This document shows positions 37,207 through 49,945 of a stretch of 64,000 nucleotides of DNA, piece after piece. The notes below the pieces were generated by a model. It was not told the origin of the DNA, searched no databases, and saw nothing but the letters and a program-made list of their open reading frames with translations. Within the stretch, counting starts at the first letter, position 1. Each line of letters opens with the position of its first letter. The stretch is from NCBI RefSeq assembly GCF_020921035.1, contig NC_063157.1, forward strand, positions 1,178,001 to 1,242,000, given 5' to 3'. The DNA comes from Rhodamnia argentea (lineage: Eukaryota; Streptophyta; Magnoliopsida; Myrtales; Myrtaceae). Position numbers and translations under genes: made by a program.

Positions 37207-38906
37207 ATGAAGGCTCTAATTCTTGTTGGCGGATTTGGGACTCGGTTGAGGCCCCTGACGCTTAGTGTCCCCAAGCCACTTGTTGACTTCGCTAACAAGC
37301 CCATGATCCTGCATCAGGTATTGTTTCAGACCCTTTTGTTTGAGATTTTATTCTGAGGCTGTATAATCATGTTCGCTCTCCCATCCTTAGAGATAACTTC
37401 ATCTCGGGTTTGAATTTACTTGTGAGATGTATTCAGTCTGTGAGTAGTGTAAGATTATAATCCTACTGTAAGATATAGCACCTTATTGATGCCTGGCTGT
37501 ACAGGAGTGACGGCTAATCCTAGTTATTTCGGATAGTTCAAACACCGTTTTAGAAGTTCTTTTCTTTTTGGTCAGACTATTTTAGAAGTCGCATCGCTTT
37601 ATTTTTGGGACGATTATAGTCAATTCTTGATGAAGAATCTATGTCCTTAATTTGTGTTCGTCCTTGGTCGCTGGTTTGTGTCATGCACTTAAGCTTATTC
37701 CTCTTTCTAATGTACAGATAGAGGCACTCAAGGCCGTTGGAGTGAGTGAAGTGGTTTTGGCTATCAATTACCAACCAGAGGTGAATGTTTCGACAACATG
37801 TCTGTCTATGGTACGCGTTCCATGAGTAGTGTATGTTTAGCTCGATGATTTCATGTACGCTTTAATTTTTCAGATTATGCTGAACTTCTTGAAAGACTTT
37901 GAGGGCAAGCTTGGAATTAAGATCTCGTGCTCACAAGAAACTGAGCCACTTGGAACTGCCGGCCCTCTTGCTTTGGCGAGGGACAAGCTGCTGGATGATT
38001 CTGGTGTGCCGTTTTTTGTTCTCAACGGTGATGTGATAAGCGATTACCCACTCAAAGAAATGATTGAATTCCACAAAACCCACGGAGGAGAGGCCTCTAT
38101 AATGGTCACAGAGGTGAATGTCCTACTCAGTCGTTCCTCGTTCATTTATGCTCCTTCCTTTGAGTGGAGGAATTTAATGCTAAAGATTATGTGGAGGCTG
38201 ACAAGAACCCAAAACTCTGTCCTCCATCGTGCAGGTGGATGAGCCATCAAAGTATGGCGCGGTGATCATGGAAGAGTCAACTGGTAGAGTTGAGAAATTT
38301 GTGGAAAAGCCAAAACTGTTTGTTCGCAACAAAATTAATGCCGGAATTTTCTTGCTGAACATCTCGGTCCTTGATCGGATCCAACTGAGGCCTACTTCCA
38401 TCGAGAAGGAGGTTTTCCCCAAGATTGCAGCCGAGAATCGGCTCTACGCGATGGTCTTACCTGGGTTCTGGATGGACATTGGACAGCCGAGGGACTGCAT
38501 CACAGGGCTGAAACTCCACCTTGAGTCGACCAGAAAGAAGTCGTCAGAGAAATTGGCAACTGGACCCCACATTGTTGGCAACGTCTTGGTACACAAGACC
38601 GCTAAGATTGGCGGGGGATGTCGGATTGGTCCCGATGTGGCGATTGGTCCAGGCTGTGTGGTCGAATCGGGAGTTAGACTATCTTGCTGCACAGTGATGC
38701 GCGGAGTCCGCATCAAGAAGCATGCTTGCATTTCCAGCAGCATCATAGGATGGCACTCGACGGTCGGGCAGCGGGCCAGGGTGGAAAACATGACTATACT
38801 GGGGGAAGATGTCCATGTCGGGGACGAAATATACAGCAACGGAGGCATCGTCCTACCGCACAAGGAGATCAAGTCTAGTATTTGGAAACCAGAGATCGTC
38901 ATGTGA
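37207..38906 (+). CDS. CYT1: Mannose-1-phosphate guanylyltransferase (GDP-mannose pyrophosphorylase), copy 1
   Basis: Exons 37207-37317, 37718-37780, 37874-38113 and 38235-38906 give 361 residues, the length of Arabidopsis CYT1/VTC1. The enzyme makes GDP-mannose from mannose-1-phosphate and GTP in the cytosol, feeding ascorbate synthesis, cell-wall mannans, N-glycans and GPI anchors. The N-terminal nucleotidyltransferase signature '[18 protein letters not shown]' is intact, as are '[10 protein letters not shown]', 'EKPK' and '[11 protein letters not shown]'; the C-terminus is a left-handed beta-helix of hexapeptides ending 'KPEIVM'. Compared with the inverted copy it has F177, C226, H233 and G265 where the other has Y, Y, Y and E. 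As I recall the family, those four positions are conserved as in the other copy, so this one looks like the mutated duplicate. Whether it is active is uncertain. Confidence 0.93.
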
Positions 38907-39287
38907 GAGTAAGATTATCAGGCAAGTAAGTAGAGCATGCTTAGGGTTTGTTTTCTATCCAAGTTCAAAAACAGAAAAAAGAAAAGAAAAAATAAAGAGA
39001 GGTGCTTTGTTATTTTTCTTTCTCTGTTCATGGTTTTTCCCCCTTTCCCATTCTCTTGCACGAGTGTACCAGCCGGTCGCGTGCTTCAAGTTTCGGAGTG
39101 GAGTAGGGTTGGAACTTCACGTGTGTTGGACGGTCAGTGTCTTGTGAGATTATGTGCAGAACTGTGTAGGGAAGACTACTCATATTTTCTTTGCTGGAAA
39201 CTCCACATCTACAACCATCCGTTTCTTGTATTCATTGGTGTGAGTGCTCTGTAAAGCAACTCTCCATTGGCCCCCAGATTGACTTGC

Positions 39288-39290
<3 letters not shown>

Positions 39291-39324
<34 letters not shown>
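39291..39324. repeat. (AG)17 microsatellite in the GMPP copy 1 downstream flank
   Basis: 34 bp here against 19 bp at the matching place in the right arm (61842-61860), one of the few length differences between the arms. Confidence 0.95.
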
Positions 39325-39326
<2 letters not shown>

Positions 39327-39352
39327 GATTTCATCTAAAAGTTGCGGAATGG

Positions 39353-40157
39353 TTTATCCTCCCCCTCTTCCTCCAAAAGTGATATTTTCTATTAAATTAT
39401 AAGCTTAATACCGTGAAAAACATCCAACTTGTACACTCACGATAAACTTATTCCAAATTATTTTTTTTTATGACAATAATTTCAAACTTGTGACGAATTT
39501 ATCCAAACTTTATTTTTTGTCACAAAAAAACCCTAACCGGTACACGTATGGCAAATTCACTCCAAATTAATTTTTTAACTACCGAAAGTCTCAAACTAGT
39601 ACAAATGTGACAAATTTACTCCAAACTAAATTTTTTGACCACCAAAACTTCCAAATTGGTACATACGTAACAAATTTACCCTTTGCTAATTCTCGTTAAA
39701 TCATATTAATACCACGAAAAAGCCCAAAATTGATGAATATATGACAAATAGAGGCTAAAAACCTCAAAATGATACACTCGTCAACTGTCACGTGTCATGC
39801 AACTCAATAATTTCATGGCAAAATGTAATGAAAAACTAACGGAAGGTAAATTTGTCACAAATGTACCAGTTCAGAGTAAATTTATCATATATTAATCGGT
39901 TTGGGATTTTTGGTGATAAAAAAAATAATTTGGGATAAATTTGTCATAGTTATATCAATTTGAGATTTTTTTCCGTGATATTAACTCTATGTCATAATAA
40001 TCATTAAACAATATTTTCACAAGTTGTGGGACCCTCAAGGTGACTATACCTCATCCCCATCGCCCCACCATCACCTAGGCGATGGCCGACAGAGTCTCCG
40101 GCAGCCCTTTGCCAAATTTGAGTGAGGGTCAGCGATTCTCGCCCGGATCTTGACTAA
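39353..40157. repeat. Repeat R1, copy in the left arm
   Basis: About 0.8 kb opening with 'cctccaaaagtgatatttt' and 'aagcttaatacc', followed by diverged steps of 'gtacacatgtgacaaattta' and a central G-box core 'tcaactgtcacgtgtcat', then 'cacctaggcgatggcc'. Other copies: 47711-48497, 52412-53200 and, inverted, 61045-61812. Non-coding. Confidence 0.85.
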
Positions 40158-40985
40158 ATTCCTTAATTGATTGTATTGTGCAACAACCTAATTCACATTC
40201 TTTACTTTTTCTTTTTCGCTTTCTAAATTTCGAGTACTTTGTATTGAAAGATTAGGAAAATGTTAATTTGGTGTTTGCTTTCTAGAAAAGCCTCCGAATA
40301 ATGGAAAAAAAAATGATTTCATTTGTTTCATGAAAAGCAACTTTTAGGAAAATGTTTTCTAGATTTTCCGCCGTGTGCTTTACGAAAAATTAACTAAACT
40401 AGTCAATAAAAATATTTTGTTACCAATAGAATAAACACCTTGAAAAGTAGGAAAATGATTTCCCTTATCTTTCCCTCATCCACTTCTTATACTTCCTTTT
40501 CTTTATTATTTATTTTAAAAAAATTCTCAATTGTTTTATTTTTTGCCATATTCCTTTTATATCTATTTTAGTTTTCTTTTTTATTTTTACTTCTTCCTCG
40601 ATCGTCGCCGGCCACAGTAATTGGTCCGGAGCCCAAGGCCAACAAGCCTTGCGCTCACCAGATCTCGGCAAGCTCTAGAGTGCATGTGGTTGATGCTAGC
40701 CAATGGCAAAGGAGGAAGAAGGAAAAAAGAAAAGGAAAAAAAAAAGAAATAAAATAGGGCATTATTAAAATTTCAAATTTTCTTTGCAAATTTTTAGAAA
40801 ATTGTCCGCATGAGTACCGGTTCTACCACGTAAAACAGCAAATGTCCATGACAGCAGTCCCGACCAAGAGACCACACAAAAAATCAAAATAGATTTTCCT
40901 TACCAAACGATGGAAAATATTTTCAGGTTCATTTTGAAATCTTAGTTGAACACCGAGAAATATTATCATTTTTTGCGGAACATCA
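40158..40985. repeat. 500-bp unit U, copy in the left arm
   Basis: Begins 'attgattgtattgtgcaa' and contains the landmarks 'gcctccgaataatgg', 'aatagaataaac' and 'gatttcccttatctttcc', plus the GC-rich 'agccttgcgctcaccag' end. It is one unit of the family that forms tandem arrays at 48.5-61 kb. The last part, with 'ggaaaatattttcagg', runs into a mirror-like end at about 40985. Confidence 0.75.
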
Positions 40986-41639
40986 AAATGTCTTTATTCT
41001 CCATTCAACTGGACATGCTAATCTGATTATTAATGTATTATGACGTTGCACGAGGAAACGATAAATGCACGTGACAAATGGAAAACTACTTATATATATA
41101 TAAGTGTGTATGTCGTTAGTGGTCATCATAATTATATATTTGGTCATCTAACACTATTTACGGTTAGCTTAATTCATGAACGTCGAGAATGAACGATTAT
41201 CAAGTACATCCATTATCATTTTACGTGTAAAACCCTTTCATCCACGTTATCGGTTTTTATTTTGAAAATGGTTTGATAACATTGATGTCGATCATAATAT
41301 ATAAATGAGTAACCACAATAATGGATATTTGTTATTTATCGATCGGTCGTTTCATCACGTTTGATGACTGAATTTGTAGAAAAAAATGTTTCCTAATTTT
41401 AGATCTTGAGTCATTTATGCACTCTTCCAGGAGTATAAATATTTTTCGCATATTAAGTACAACAATCGTCATTAAAGAAAATTTCACAAGTTGCGGGAAC
41501 CCTCTCAGGCTCTCACGCTCCAAGATTTCCCCGCTGTTTCCAAGATTCTCATCTGTGCTTCTTCAGAACCCCTGACCCTCTCCGCCCGTTTCCGCCACAT
41601 AGAAACTGCCGTACCCTGCTCCCCGACGTGGCTCAACCC
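40986..41639 (+). promoter_or_regulatory. Upstream region of the MATH-BTB gene with TATA-like box
   Basis: 'gtataaatatt' at 41433-41443 lies about 200 bp before the ATG at 41640 and is a reasonable core promoter. Nothing else is recognised in this spacer. Confidence 0.4.
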
Positions 41640-42962
41640 ATGGCCGCCAAACACGAGGAGCCCCAATCCAGAATGGCCCTTGACGTTGTGAGCGGCTCGT
41701 CCACTCTCACGATCCCCAACTTCTCACAGGCCCCGTCACCGGGAGTGGGCAAGTTCTTGTCCAGCGAGGTGTTTGCCGCTGGCGGGTCCGACTGGGCGAT
41801 CCGATTCTTCCCCGGCGGCAGGAACCCCATGAACAGTGACTACACATCGGTGTATGTCGCGCTGATGAGTGACGTCTCGCGGGTGGACTGGAGGGCGTTG
41901 TTTGTGCTCTTGCTAGAGGACCAAAGCGGGAACAACAATCACCTGGTCGAAATTTTCGAGCAATCCCTTGAGAGCCTCGACTACCCGGCCACGTACGGAA
42001 ACATGTGGTACGCATTTGAATGATTAGTATTGAATTTGATTGTCTATCTTGATGCTTTTGGGTATATACTTTTTGACATGCTTTCTTTGATTTTGTGCTA
42101 TTACAGGGGAAACCCTACGTTCGCCAAGAGAGATCGTCTTGCGGCATCGTGCTACCTCAAGAACGACACCCTTATCCTGCACTGCGTCGTTGGAGTCGTG
42201 AACACCCGACTTGAGGGGCCCATAAGCTACAGAGTTGTCGTTCCGCCGTCGGACATGGGTCAGGATTTGAAGGCCCTCTTGGATTCTGGATTGGGTACCG
42301 ATGTAAATTTTCTAGTTGGCTCCGAAATTTTTAAAGCCCACAAAGTGATTCTCGCTGCTCGATCTTCGAAATTCGAAGCCCAGTTTTTCGGTGGGCTCGG
42401 CGACAGTAACAAGAAGTATGTCTGGGTGAAGGACGTGGATCCTCCTATTTTCAAGGTAACTATACTCCTTGCTCAAACTGTAGAGGTGACGATATGAAAC
42501 TTTTCTTGAACAAGCAAGTTCGTGCAGGCTATTCTAGAATTCATCTACACCGACGAGTTTCCCGACATCAGCATTAGCCAGATCGAGAGCTCCACCTCCA
42601 CCAATGTGCTGATGCATTTAATGGCTGCTGCTGATTACTACTGTGTCAATAGATTGAGATTACTATGCGAGTCAAGGTTGAGCGAGAATATCACCACCGC
42701 TACGGTGGCCGCTATGGTTGTGTTTGCTGATCAGCACCAATTTCACAAGCTAAAGGCAATATGCCTAAAATTTGCTATGGCAAACTTGGAAGGTGAGTCT
42801 TCGTTGAAGATGAGAAGTTTTTTCTTAGTTTAACCACTATATACTAATCGAGTTGGTGTTTTGACAGCGGTGATGGAATCGGAAGGCTTTAAGAGCCTAA
42901 GGGATATTTGCCCTTCCGTGATGTCGGAGTTCTTGGCTCTCGGAGCAGCATGGTCCGCTTAA
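41640..42962 (+). CDS. MATH-BTB/POZ domain protein (BPM-like CUL3 adaptor)
   Basis: Exons 41640-42007, 42107-42455, 42528-42792 and 42868-42962 give 1077 nt and 358 residues with clean GT-AG borders. Residues about 18-150 form a MATH/TRAF-like domain ('WAIRFFPGGRNP', 'YTSVYVALMSD'). Residues about 205-310 form a BTB/POZ domain ('TDVNFLVGSEIFKAHKVIL', 'AILEFIYTDEFPD'), followed by a short BACK-like helix region ending 'EFLALGAAWSA'. In plants such proteins bind CULLIN3 through the BTB domain and present MATH-bound targets, for example transcription factors, for ubiquitination. The length is slightly under the usual 400 or so residues. The gene is in the spacer of the inverted repeat and convergent with the broken PMT gene; it appears intact. 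The specific paralogue cannot be assigned. Confidence 0.9.
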
Positions 42963-43520
42963 GTGATGCTATGATCTGATAAGGGAAAAAAACAGAGCTC
43001 CCATTGCCTATTGGACTAGAGTAAGTCTTCCAGTAGCTTTGTATCACTTTTCTCGATGCACTCTTCAGAAAGATGTAATGAGAGAACCATATACAACCAT
43101 CGGCTGCAGTTATTCAACACGAGAAAATTTGCTCTTTGCAATTGCCAAGTCTCGTACAATGAAGAACCAAATAGCTGTCCTGGATTTCCAGCTTGATCAG
43201 TAGAAACATAGTTAATGCTTTCAACCAAAAAAATTGCTAGCACTATGAGAATACGGTCTAAATTACAGGAAGAGACTCTTTTCTTTGACGGCATTTTTCG
43301 TACGTGTTGTGCACCAGCAACCAAAGTAGCACCAACGCCTACCGCTGTCGCTGTCATGGACTTGCGAGATCTCCACGAATCATATATATCCTGAACACCG
43401 GATATTCTCTTTAGATGCAGTTCGATTGGTGCTCCTACATGCATCTTCGCCTCTTTGGGGTCAACAATGAGATATCAGATTTAACTTTCTTCCAACTGCT
43501 TTCAAGCACGCAATAGGTGC

Positions 43521-46500
43521 TTATCACATGTCAAAATCCTATAACTGGCATGAGGAACCTCAGCAGTGTCTCTCAAAGCAACCTGCCAACTCATGGCCTT
43601 TGCGATTTCTTGAAGCTCATCCATGACTCAGAGTGAATCACGAATATCTACACGTCTGCCGGGTCTCAAGCTCCCGTCTATCTCAAGCATTATAGGGGAC
43701 ATGTTGCATCTGACACATAGACGCAAACACATCAGAAAATACTCAGAAAGAGACGCTTTATATGAATCCGCACATTTTTCCAAGCGTTTAGGTAAGAGAA
43801 CAAAGAACCCGGAAAGAACTTGCTATGATCTACAGAGGAACCATAGAAGTCCCTGAGAAAGAAGGAGAAGTAGACCAATCCCATCTACCGTCTATCAGAC
43901 CAAGAGAATAAGTAATACCTCTTTTTTTCCACGGAGAACTGGCCGGCTGCATGCAACAGGTCGTAGGTCCTGGGATATGAATCAAAGGGCTCACACCTAA
44001 TACAACCATTCAACCATGGATACCAAATCCATCAATGCCGCTCATATAAAAGAAACCAACAATCACTGTGAGAACTAACAGAAAATGCTGGGCAGGATGA
44101 ACAGTCCGCACAAAAACAGCAATAATCATACAAAAACTGCAATTTATTTCCGTTGAAGTATAAATAGGCTGATAGCAGTTTAAAAGCCAAAGAGTATCTG
44201 TCCAGAATTGCCTAATAAGCTTGCAAGCCAAACACCATTGCAAGTGATTCAGCCTCAAAGAGCAGCACTGCTTGTGATGGAAAGAAAACCATAGAAGGCT
44301 ACTTAAATTGGAATGTAAATGCCGGAAATTACAAAGAGATACATAGAATAGCGGAGGTCAAGTAGCAGTCATGCATAACTCCAATAAGGCCACGGTTATA
44401 TATGACAAGGAAACGTGTTGGGGACACTAACAGGAACCACATTTAGAACCCAGCAATCAAGTCGCTAAGCAATTAGTGCTGCCGCAAACCTGCCAAAATT
44501 GACACATAAACAGTTGAGATACAACTACTCAGAAGGGGAAAAATAGGATGAGGAGAATGGCTACAATGCCCTCCAAAGCCAGCTCTCATGTCCAATATGT
44601 TTCCATATTTTTTTCCAGTGTAAAGCTTGAACATAGCTTTCTATTATATCGTCCCAATATTTTGATTCTGCTTTGAATAGTTCTTTTCTGGAAATGTAAG
44701 CATCCATTTGGATGCTCTGGAGCCTATCAGGTGGTGTTTGCAATCGTGCAGGCCATGCGGTAACATTTGCTCCATATCCACTCTCAGGAATCGTGTCAAC
44801 ATACCTGACATGATCATGTAAATGTCATAGTGTTAAAAAGCCCCAGAACAGACATTTTTGACATTGTAGCAGAGAAAAAGGCATGAAAAAAGAACAATTT
44901 ACCAAGCTGAAAAAAGCTACATCCACCCAATATCCCGACAAACTGCTAGCCCGATAAAGAACAAAAAAAAAAAAAAAAGATTATTGTTGCGAAGAACAAA
45001 GTGTCGGTGTTGGAAACTCAAATCTCTTTATTAGCTTCAAAATGACAAATGTACTGGAAGCTACGACACGTTGGAGTAGTTGGTATAGAAAGATCCGACA
45101 TTAGAATAGCTCTTTAAATTAGCAACATTGAATGTCTAATAGTTAAATCTTAAGTGTCACACTGTTTAATTCGTGCCAGTAAACAGGGAGTCGTGCCAGT
45201 AAACAGGGAGACAAACTAAAACTTTGAAGTCCCACATGTTTCTGGTGGCATGGCTGTTAACAAACTACAGATCATCAATGCGACACTCTACCAACTTGAC
45301 AACGCAAATAAACCATTGATTGATTAACTCACGTCGTATGATTAAATCGTCTAGAACCGAAACAGTGTGTCCTTTTCTCTTTTTGCACAAAACAGTATGT
45401 CTGGCACAAAAATCACCACAGAGCAAAAAAAGCATAATCCCAGACATTGTAAGGATCGTCCTCAGGTTCACAAAGTGGAGGTGTGGTCCCCAGTTCACGG
45501 CTCAGGTAACAGCTGTTGTTCAATGGCTTTCGCCATATTGAAATTTGTCCCTCCATTTCACAACTTCCCAGCAAAGACAAGTAGTAAGGTTAAGCATCTC
45601 TGTGTAAAGTTCAAGATGATAAGGTAATACCCAATGGCAGATTCATCTTTCACACTTGTCAAACGATGAAACTTTACTGACACAGTAGATAAACTACTAG
45701 CTTTCAATTTAGTCCAAGCAGAAGCAAACAGATGCTCAATTCAAGTGACCAGCTTTTAGAGGAAAAATCATACAGAAAAACACGAAACATCCAACAATAG
45801 TAAAATCAGGAAAGAAAATCCGTGCACGCTGCCTTCCCATTGTTCCTCTAGAATAACCTCATGTTTGTAAACTGGCTGTGCAGCCCAGACAAAGTATCCC
45901 CCAGCCCGCAGCATCCGGTTGACCTCAAGCAGCAAAATACCATCTTCACCGCATGATGCAGAGAGTAAGATCAAAATCATAACATATGAAGATTAAATGG
46001 AATGTAAAACAACAAATGAAAAATCTTGAAAGATTGCCATGCAGATTGGAAACATACTGAGAAATTTTTCCAAAATTTTGAAATAATGACCTCCCCTCCC
46101 ATTTCACGAAGCTGAAAGTACGAAAAATGAGAATATGAAGGGATTAGGGATAATTTCTTCCACTTTGCTGATTTTTAGGAGAACACGCAACATGCGCATT
46201 CATGAGTAATGGGTACAGGATAATCTCAAAGCAGCTCTGCAGATTCCACCTGAACCAAGCAATCTATATGCGTGCAAGAGAATTAATACTTTTTTAAGCC
46301 TTTCCTTGTAACTCAAGAATGTGGAACCAAATAAGCAAATTGAATCACACTCATCTCTCTTCCTTTGATGTCTCCAAAAATAAGACATGGGAAAATTTGC
46401 CTTTAAGGATCACCAAGTCAGCCAGTATACTCAATTACCAATTGAAAACCCCAATATGCTACGGCAACTATCTATTTCGGAAAAGAAAAGATGGTAAGAG

Positions 46501-47635
46501 ACATGAGTCACTACGAAACGAGTACAGTTTATTCTGCATCGAGAGCAGTGTATCATGTCGAAAGCTTGACTTGGATATAGCAAGCGTCGAGTTGCAAATG
46601 CCGCCACCATTGCAGGCACACCTCGCTCAAGTGCAAACTGAATTTGATTTCCATGAACATCCTTAGGGGCTATGCACAAAGTTACGATATTTCGAGAAAG
46701 CAAGTAGGCACCAAAACTTGCAACACCACATCCAACATCCAGAGCAACTCGTGTGTAGTACGAGTAGAAAATTCAACGTCAGTCACACATGAATTAACCA
46801 TTTATCCTCACGGACACCACACAGATCTTCCTTTTGCATTAGAGTAACCAACACAGATTAAAGACCTGAGAAATCCGATCCAAGTATTGGTCTGCTCCGG
46901 GAATAAATTGAGTAACACCTCCAGGAAACTTAAAAACTTGTCTCGCTCCTTGTAGATCCAGTTCTGACCTCTTTTTCCTTTTTTTGGGAATAGACACTGC
47001 ACAGTGTTCTTCTCTTAAGTCCATGTCATAAATGAATGCAAAAGGCAACGGAAATTGACACCAATCCAAATTCCCAAAACATTATAACTGCGAACGGCAT
47101 GCCTTAAAGGTGAGCACTGTCTTCACATGTGCTTCAATTTCTCTAAAATTCGAAGAAGAAGAGCACAACCGAAAGTCATCAAACGACGAATTACCTCGTC
47201 CCGGCTCTTGGGCCAAGGAATTGGAGGCAGGCCGGTACCCTTTCGGAGGCGGAACCAAGCAACTCAAACCTTTATCTTTCCCCGGACAATGCCGCTCGAA
47301 TCTCTCGCCTTTCTCCGTCGAATTCAACCTTTTGATAGCCTCAACATTGTCCAAACAAGGTACGTACTCCCGCACACTAGGCGGTGGCGTGAGGGCTAGG
47401 GTTTGGTTCTCAGGTTTGAGGGAGGAGACATCGAAGGACTTGCTGAAATTCGGGGAGAGGGCGACGGAGGGAGGCCGCCTCTGACGGGCGGTGGAGGAGG
47501 AGGAGAAGACGAGCTGGCCATAGCCGTCGGACTCGGACCAGTGCTTGCCCAAGTAGAAGAAGACGAAGGAGATGGACGCGAACGCCAAGACCTTGATGAT
47601 CACTGGAGTTCTGGCACTGAAAAGAGAGAGAGAGG
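43521..47635 (-). pseudogene. PMT10/PMT11-like putative methyltransferase, degraded
   Basis: Recognisable exons in order on the minus strand: about 47195-47630 (membrane anchor 'FVFFYLGKHWSES', 'YVPCLDNVEAIKRL', 'RHCP'), 46866-46996, 46520-46765 ('[15 protein letters not shown]', 'SRCRINC'), about 45833-45955 ('[15 protein letters not shown]'), about 44500-44815 ('[17 protein letters not shown]', 'DMRAGFGG'), about 44390-44450, about 43930-43985 ('[12 protein letters not shown]') and 43527-43690. Intact relatives are Golgi type II proteins thought to methylate cell-wall polysaccharide. This copy has no ATG before the anchor. It has a 4-bp insertion in exon 1, frameshifts near 46930 and 44600, an expected exon (LTTRLCWE region) not found, a TGA in the last exon ('IRDSL*VMDEL') and about 400 bp of extra DNA at 43990-44390. 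It is non-functional. Confidence 0.85.
44218..44312 (-). repeat. PMT-pseudogene intron segment duplicated at 51571-51663
   Basis: 'aagcttgcaagccaaacacc' through 'gaaggctacttaaattgg' is repeated almost exactly at 51571-51663, where it abuts the SPL fragment. Confidence 0.9.
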
Positions 47636-48497
47636 GAGAGAGAGGGGGAGGCGTGACTTTATTTCATTTTTTCATAAGAAAGGGGATTTCATCTAGGAGT
47701 GGGGAATGGTTTGATTATCCTCCTTCCCTTCCTCCAAAAGTGATATTTTCTATTAAATTATAAGCTTAATACCACAAAAAATACCCACAAATTTATTTCA
47801 AATTATTTTTTTATGACAATAATCACAAACTGGTACACATGCCATAAATTTATCCAAACTATTTTTTTACTACAAAAAAAAAATCCAACCGATACACATA
47901 TGACAAATTCACTCCAAATTATTTTTTTTAACCATCGTAAATCCCAAACTAGTACATATGTGACAAATTTACCCCAAACTAAATTTTTTGACCATAAAAA
48001 AATTTTAAACTAATACACATATGACAAATTTACCCTTCGTTAGTTCTCGTTAAATCGAGTTAATACCACGAAAAACCCAAAAATCGATGTATATGTGATA
48101 AACAGAGGCTAAAAACCCCAACCCGATACGCTCGTCAACCGCCACGTGTCATCCAACTCAATAATTTTATGGTAAAATGTAACAAAAAACTAATGGAGGG
48201 TAAATTTATCACAAATGTCTTGGTTCATAGTAAATCTATCGCATGTTTATCATTTTAGGGATTTTGGTGGTCAAAAAAATAGTTTTTTGGTAAATTTGTC
48301 ACATGTATACTAATTTGAGATTTTTTCATGATATTAACTCCAAATCACAATAATCATTAGACAATAATTTCACAACTCACCATCTCCCGGGCGATGGTCG
48401 GCAGGGTTGCCGGGGCCCGAGCTATGGTCGGCGGCCCTTGACCAAATTTGAGTGAGGGTCGGCGCCCTTCACCCGGATCTTGACTGAATTTCTTCAT

Positions 48498-49945
48498 TGA
48501 CTGTATTGTGCAATAGCTAATTTCACATTCTTTGCTTTCTTTTTTAACTTTCTAAATTTCAGGTACTTTGTATTGAAAGAATGAAAAAAATGTTAATTTG
48601 GTGTTTGCTTTCTAGAAAAGCCTCCGAATAATGGAAAGAAACAAAATGATTTTGTTTGTTTGGAAAATGTTTCCCAGATTTCCCACCGTTTGCTTTACGG
48701 AAAATCAATTAAACTAGTTAAGAAAAACATTTTTTACCAATAGAATAAACTCCTTCAAAAATGGGAAAAATGATTTCCCTTATCTTACCCTCATCCACTT
48801 CTTCAACTTCCTTTTCTTTTTATTTATTTTAGAAAAAAAATTCTCAATTGTCTTAGTTTTTTACCTATTCCTTTTATTTATATTGTATTTTTCTTTTCTT
48901 TTTTTCTTCTTTCTCGGTCGTTGCCGGCCACAATAACCGCCGACGCCCAAGGCCGACAAGCCTTGAGCTCACTAGATCTCGGCAAGCTCCGAATTCCTTA
49001 ATTGATTGTATCGTGCAATAGCCAACTTCACATTCTTTGCTTTCGTTTTTTACTTTCTAAATTTCAAGTACTTTGTATCGAAAGAATGGAAAAATGTTAA
49101 TTACGTGTCTGCTTTCTAGAAAAGCCTCCGAATAATGGAAAGAAACAAAATGATTTCGTTTGTTTGGAAAATGTTTTCCGGATTTCCCAACGTTTGCTTT
49201 ACGGAAAATCAATTAAACTAGTTAAGAAAAACATTTTTTACCAATACAATAAACTCCTTCAAAAATGGAAAAAATGATTTCCCTTATCTTTCCATCATCC
49301 ACTTCTTCAACTTCCTTTTCTTTTTATTTATTTTAAAAAAAAATTCTCGATTGTCTTAGTTTTTTCCCTATTCCTTTTATTTATATTGTATTTTTCTTTT
49401 CTTTTTTTCTTCTTCCTCGGTCGTTGCCGGCCACAAGACCGCCGACGCCCAAGGCTAACAAGCCTTGAGCTCACCGGATCTCGGCAAGCTCCGAATTCGT
49501 TAGTTGATTATATTGTGCAATAGCCAACTTCACATTCTTTGCTTTTGTTTTTTACTTTCTAAATTTCAAGTACTTTGTATTGAAAGAATGGAAAAATGTT
49601 AATTCGGTGTCCGCTTTCTAGAAAAGCCTCCGAATAATGGAAAGAAACAAAATGATTTCGTTTGTTTGGAAAATGTTTTCTGGGAACAGAAAACCAATTA
49701 AACTAGTCAAGAAAAATATTTTTTACCAATAGAATAAACTCCTTCAAAAGTGGAAAAAATGATTTCCCTTTTCTTTCCCTCATCCACTTCTTCAACTTCC
49801 TTCTCTTTTTATTTATTTTTAAAAAAATTCTCAATTGTCATAGTTTTTTCCCTATTCCTTTTATTTATTTTGTAATTTTCTTTTCTTTTTTTCTTCTTCC
49901 TCGATCGTTCTTGGCCACAAGAATCGCCGACGCCCAAGGCTAAGA
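48498..49945. repeat. Tandem array of 500-bp units, block A (three units)
   Basis: The landmark 'gcctccgaataatgg' recurs near 48620, 49127 and 49630, a period of about 505 bp. Each unit ends with a GC-rich 'gacgcccaaggc' and 'aagccttgagctcac' stretch and a CT-rich arm. Non-coding. Confidence 0.9.

Larger units (their letters stand above)
37151..40985. repeat. Inverted repeat, left arm
   Basis: Reads as the reverse complement of about 60480-64000. Coordinates of matching points sum to 101150 or 101151 across the gene, meaning almost no indels over about 2 kb. Identity is near-complete through the GMPP exons, introns and 3' flank and drops sharply after about 39360, where repeat DNA begins. 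The arm may extend upstream of 37151, but its partner is beyond the window end. Confidence 0.92.

Noticed and set aside
38444..38902. 152-residue minus-strand frame in GMPP exon 4
   Set aside because: Shadow of the GMPP exon; no independent features.
47110..47696. Plus-strand frames opposite PMT exon 1
   Set aside because: They are antisense shadows; the minus-strand frame matches a known family.
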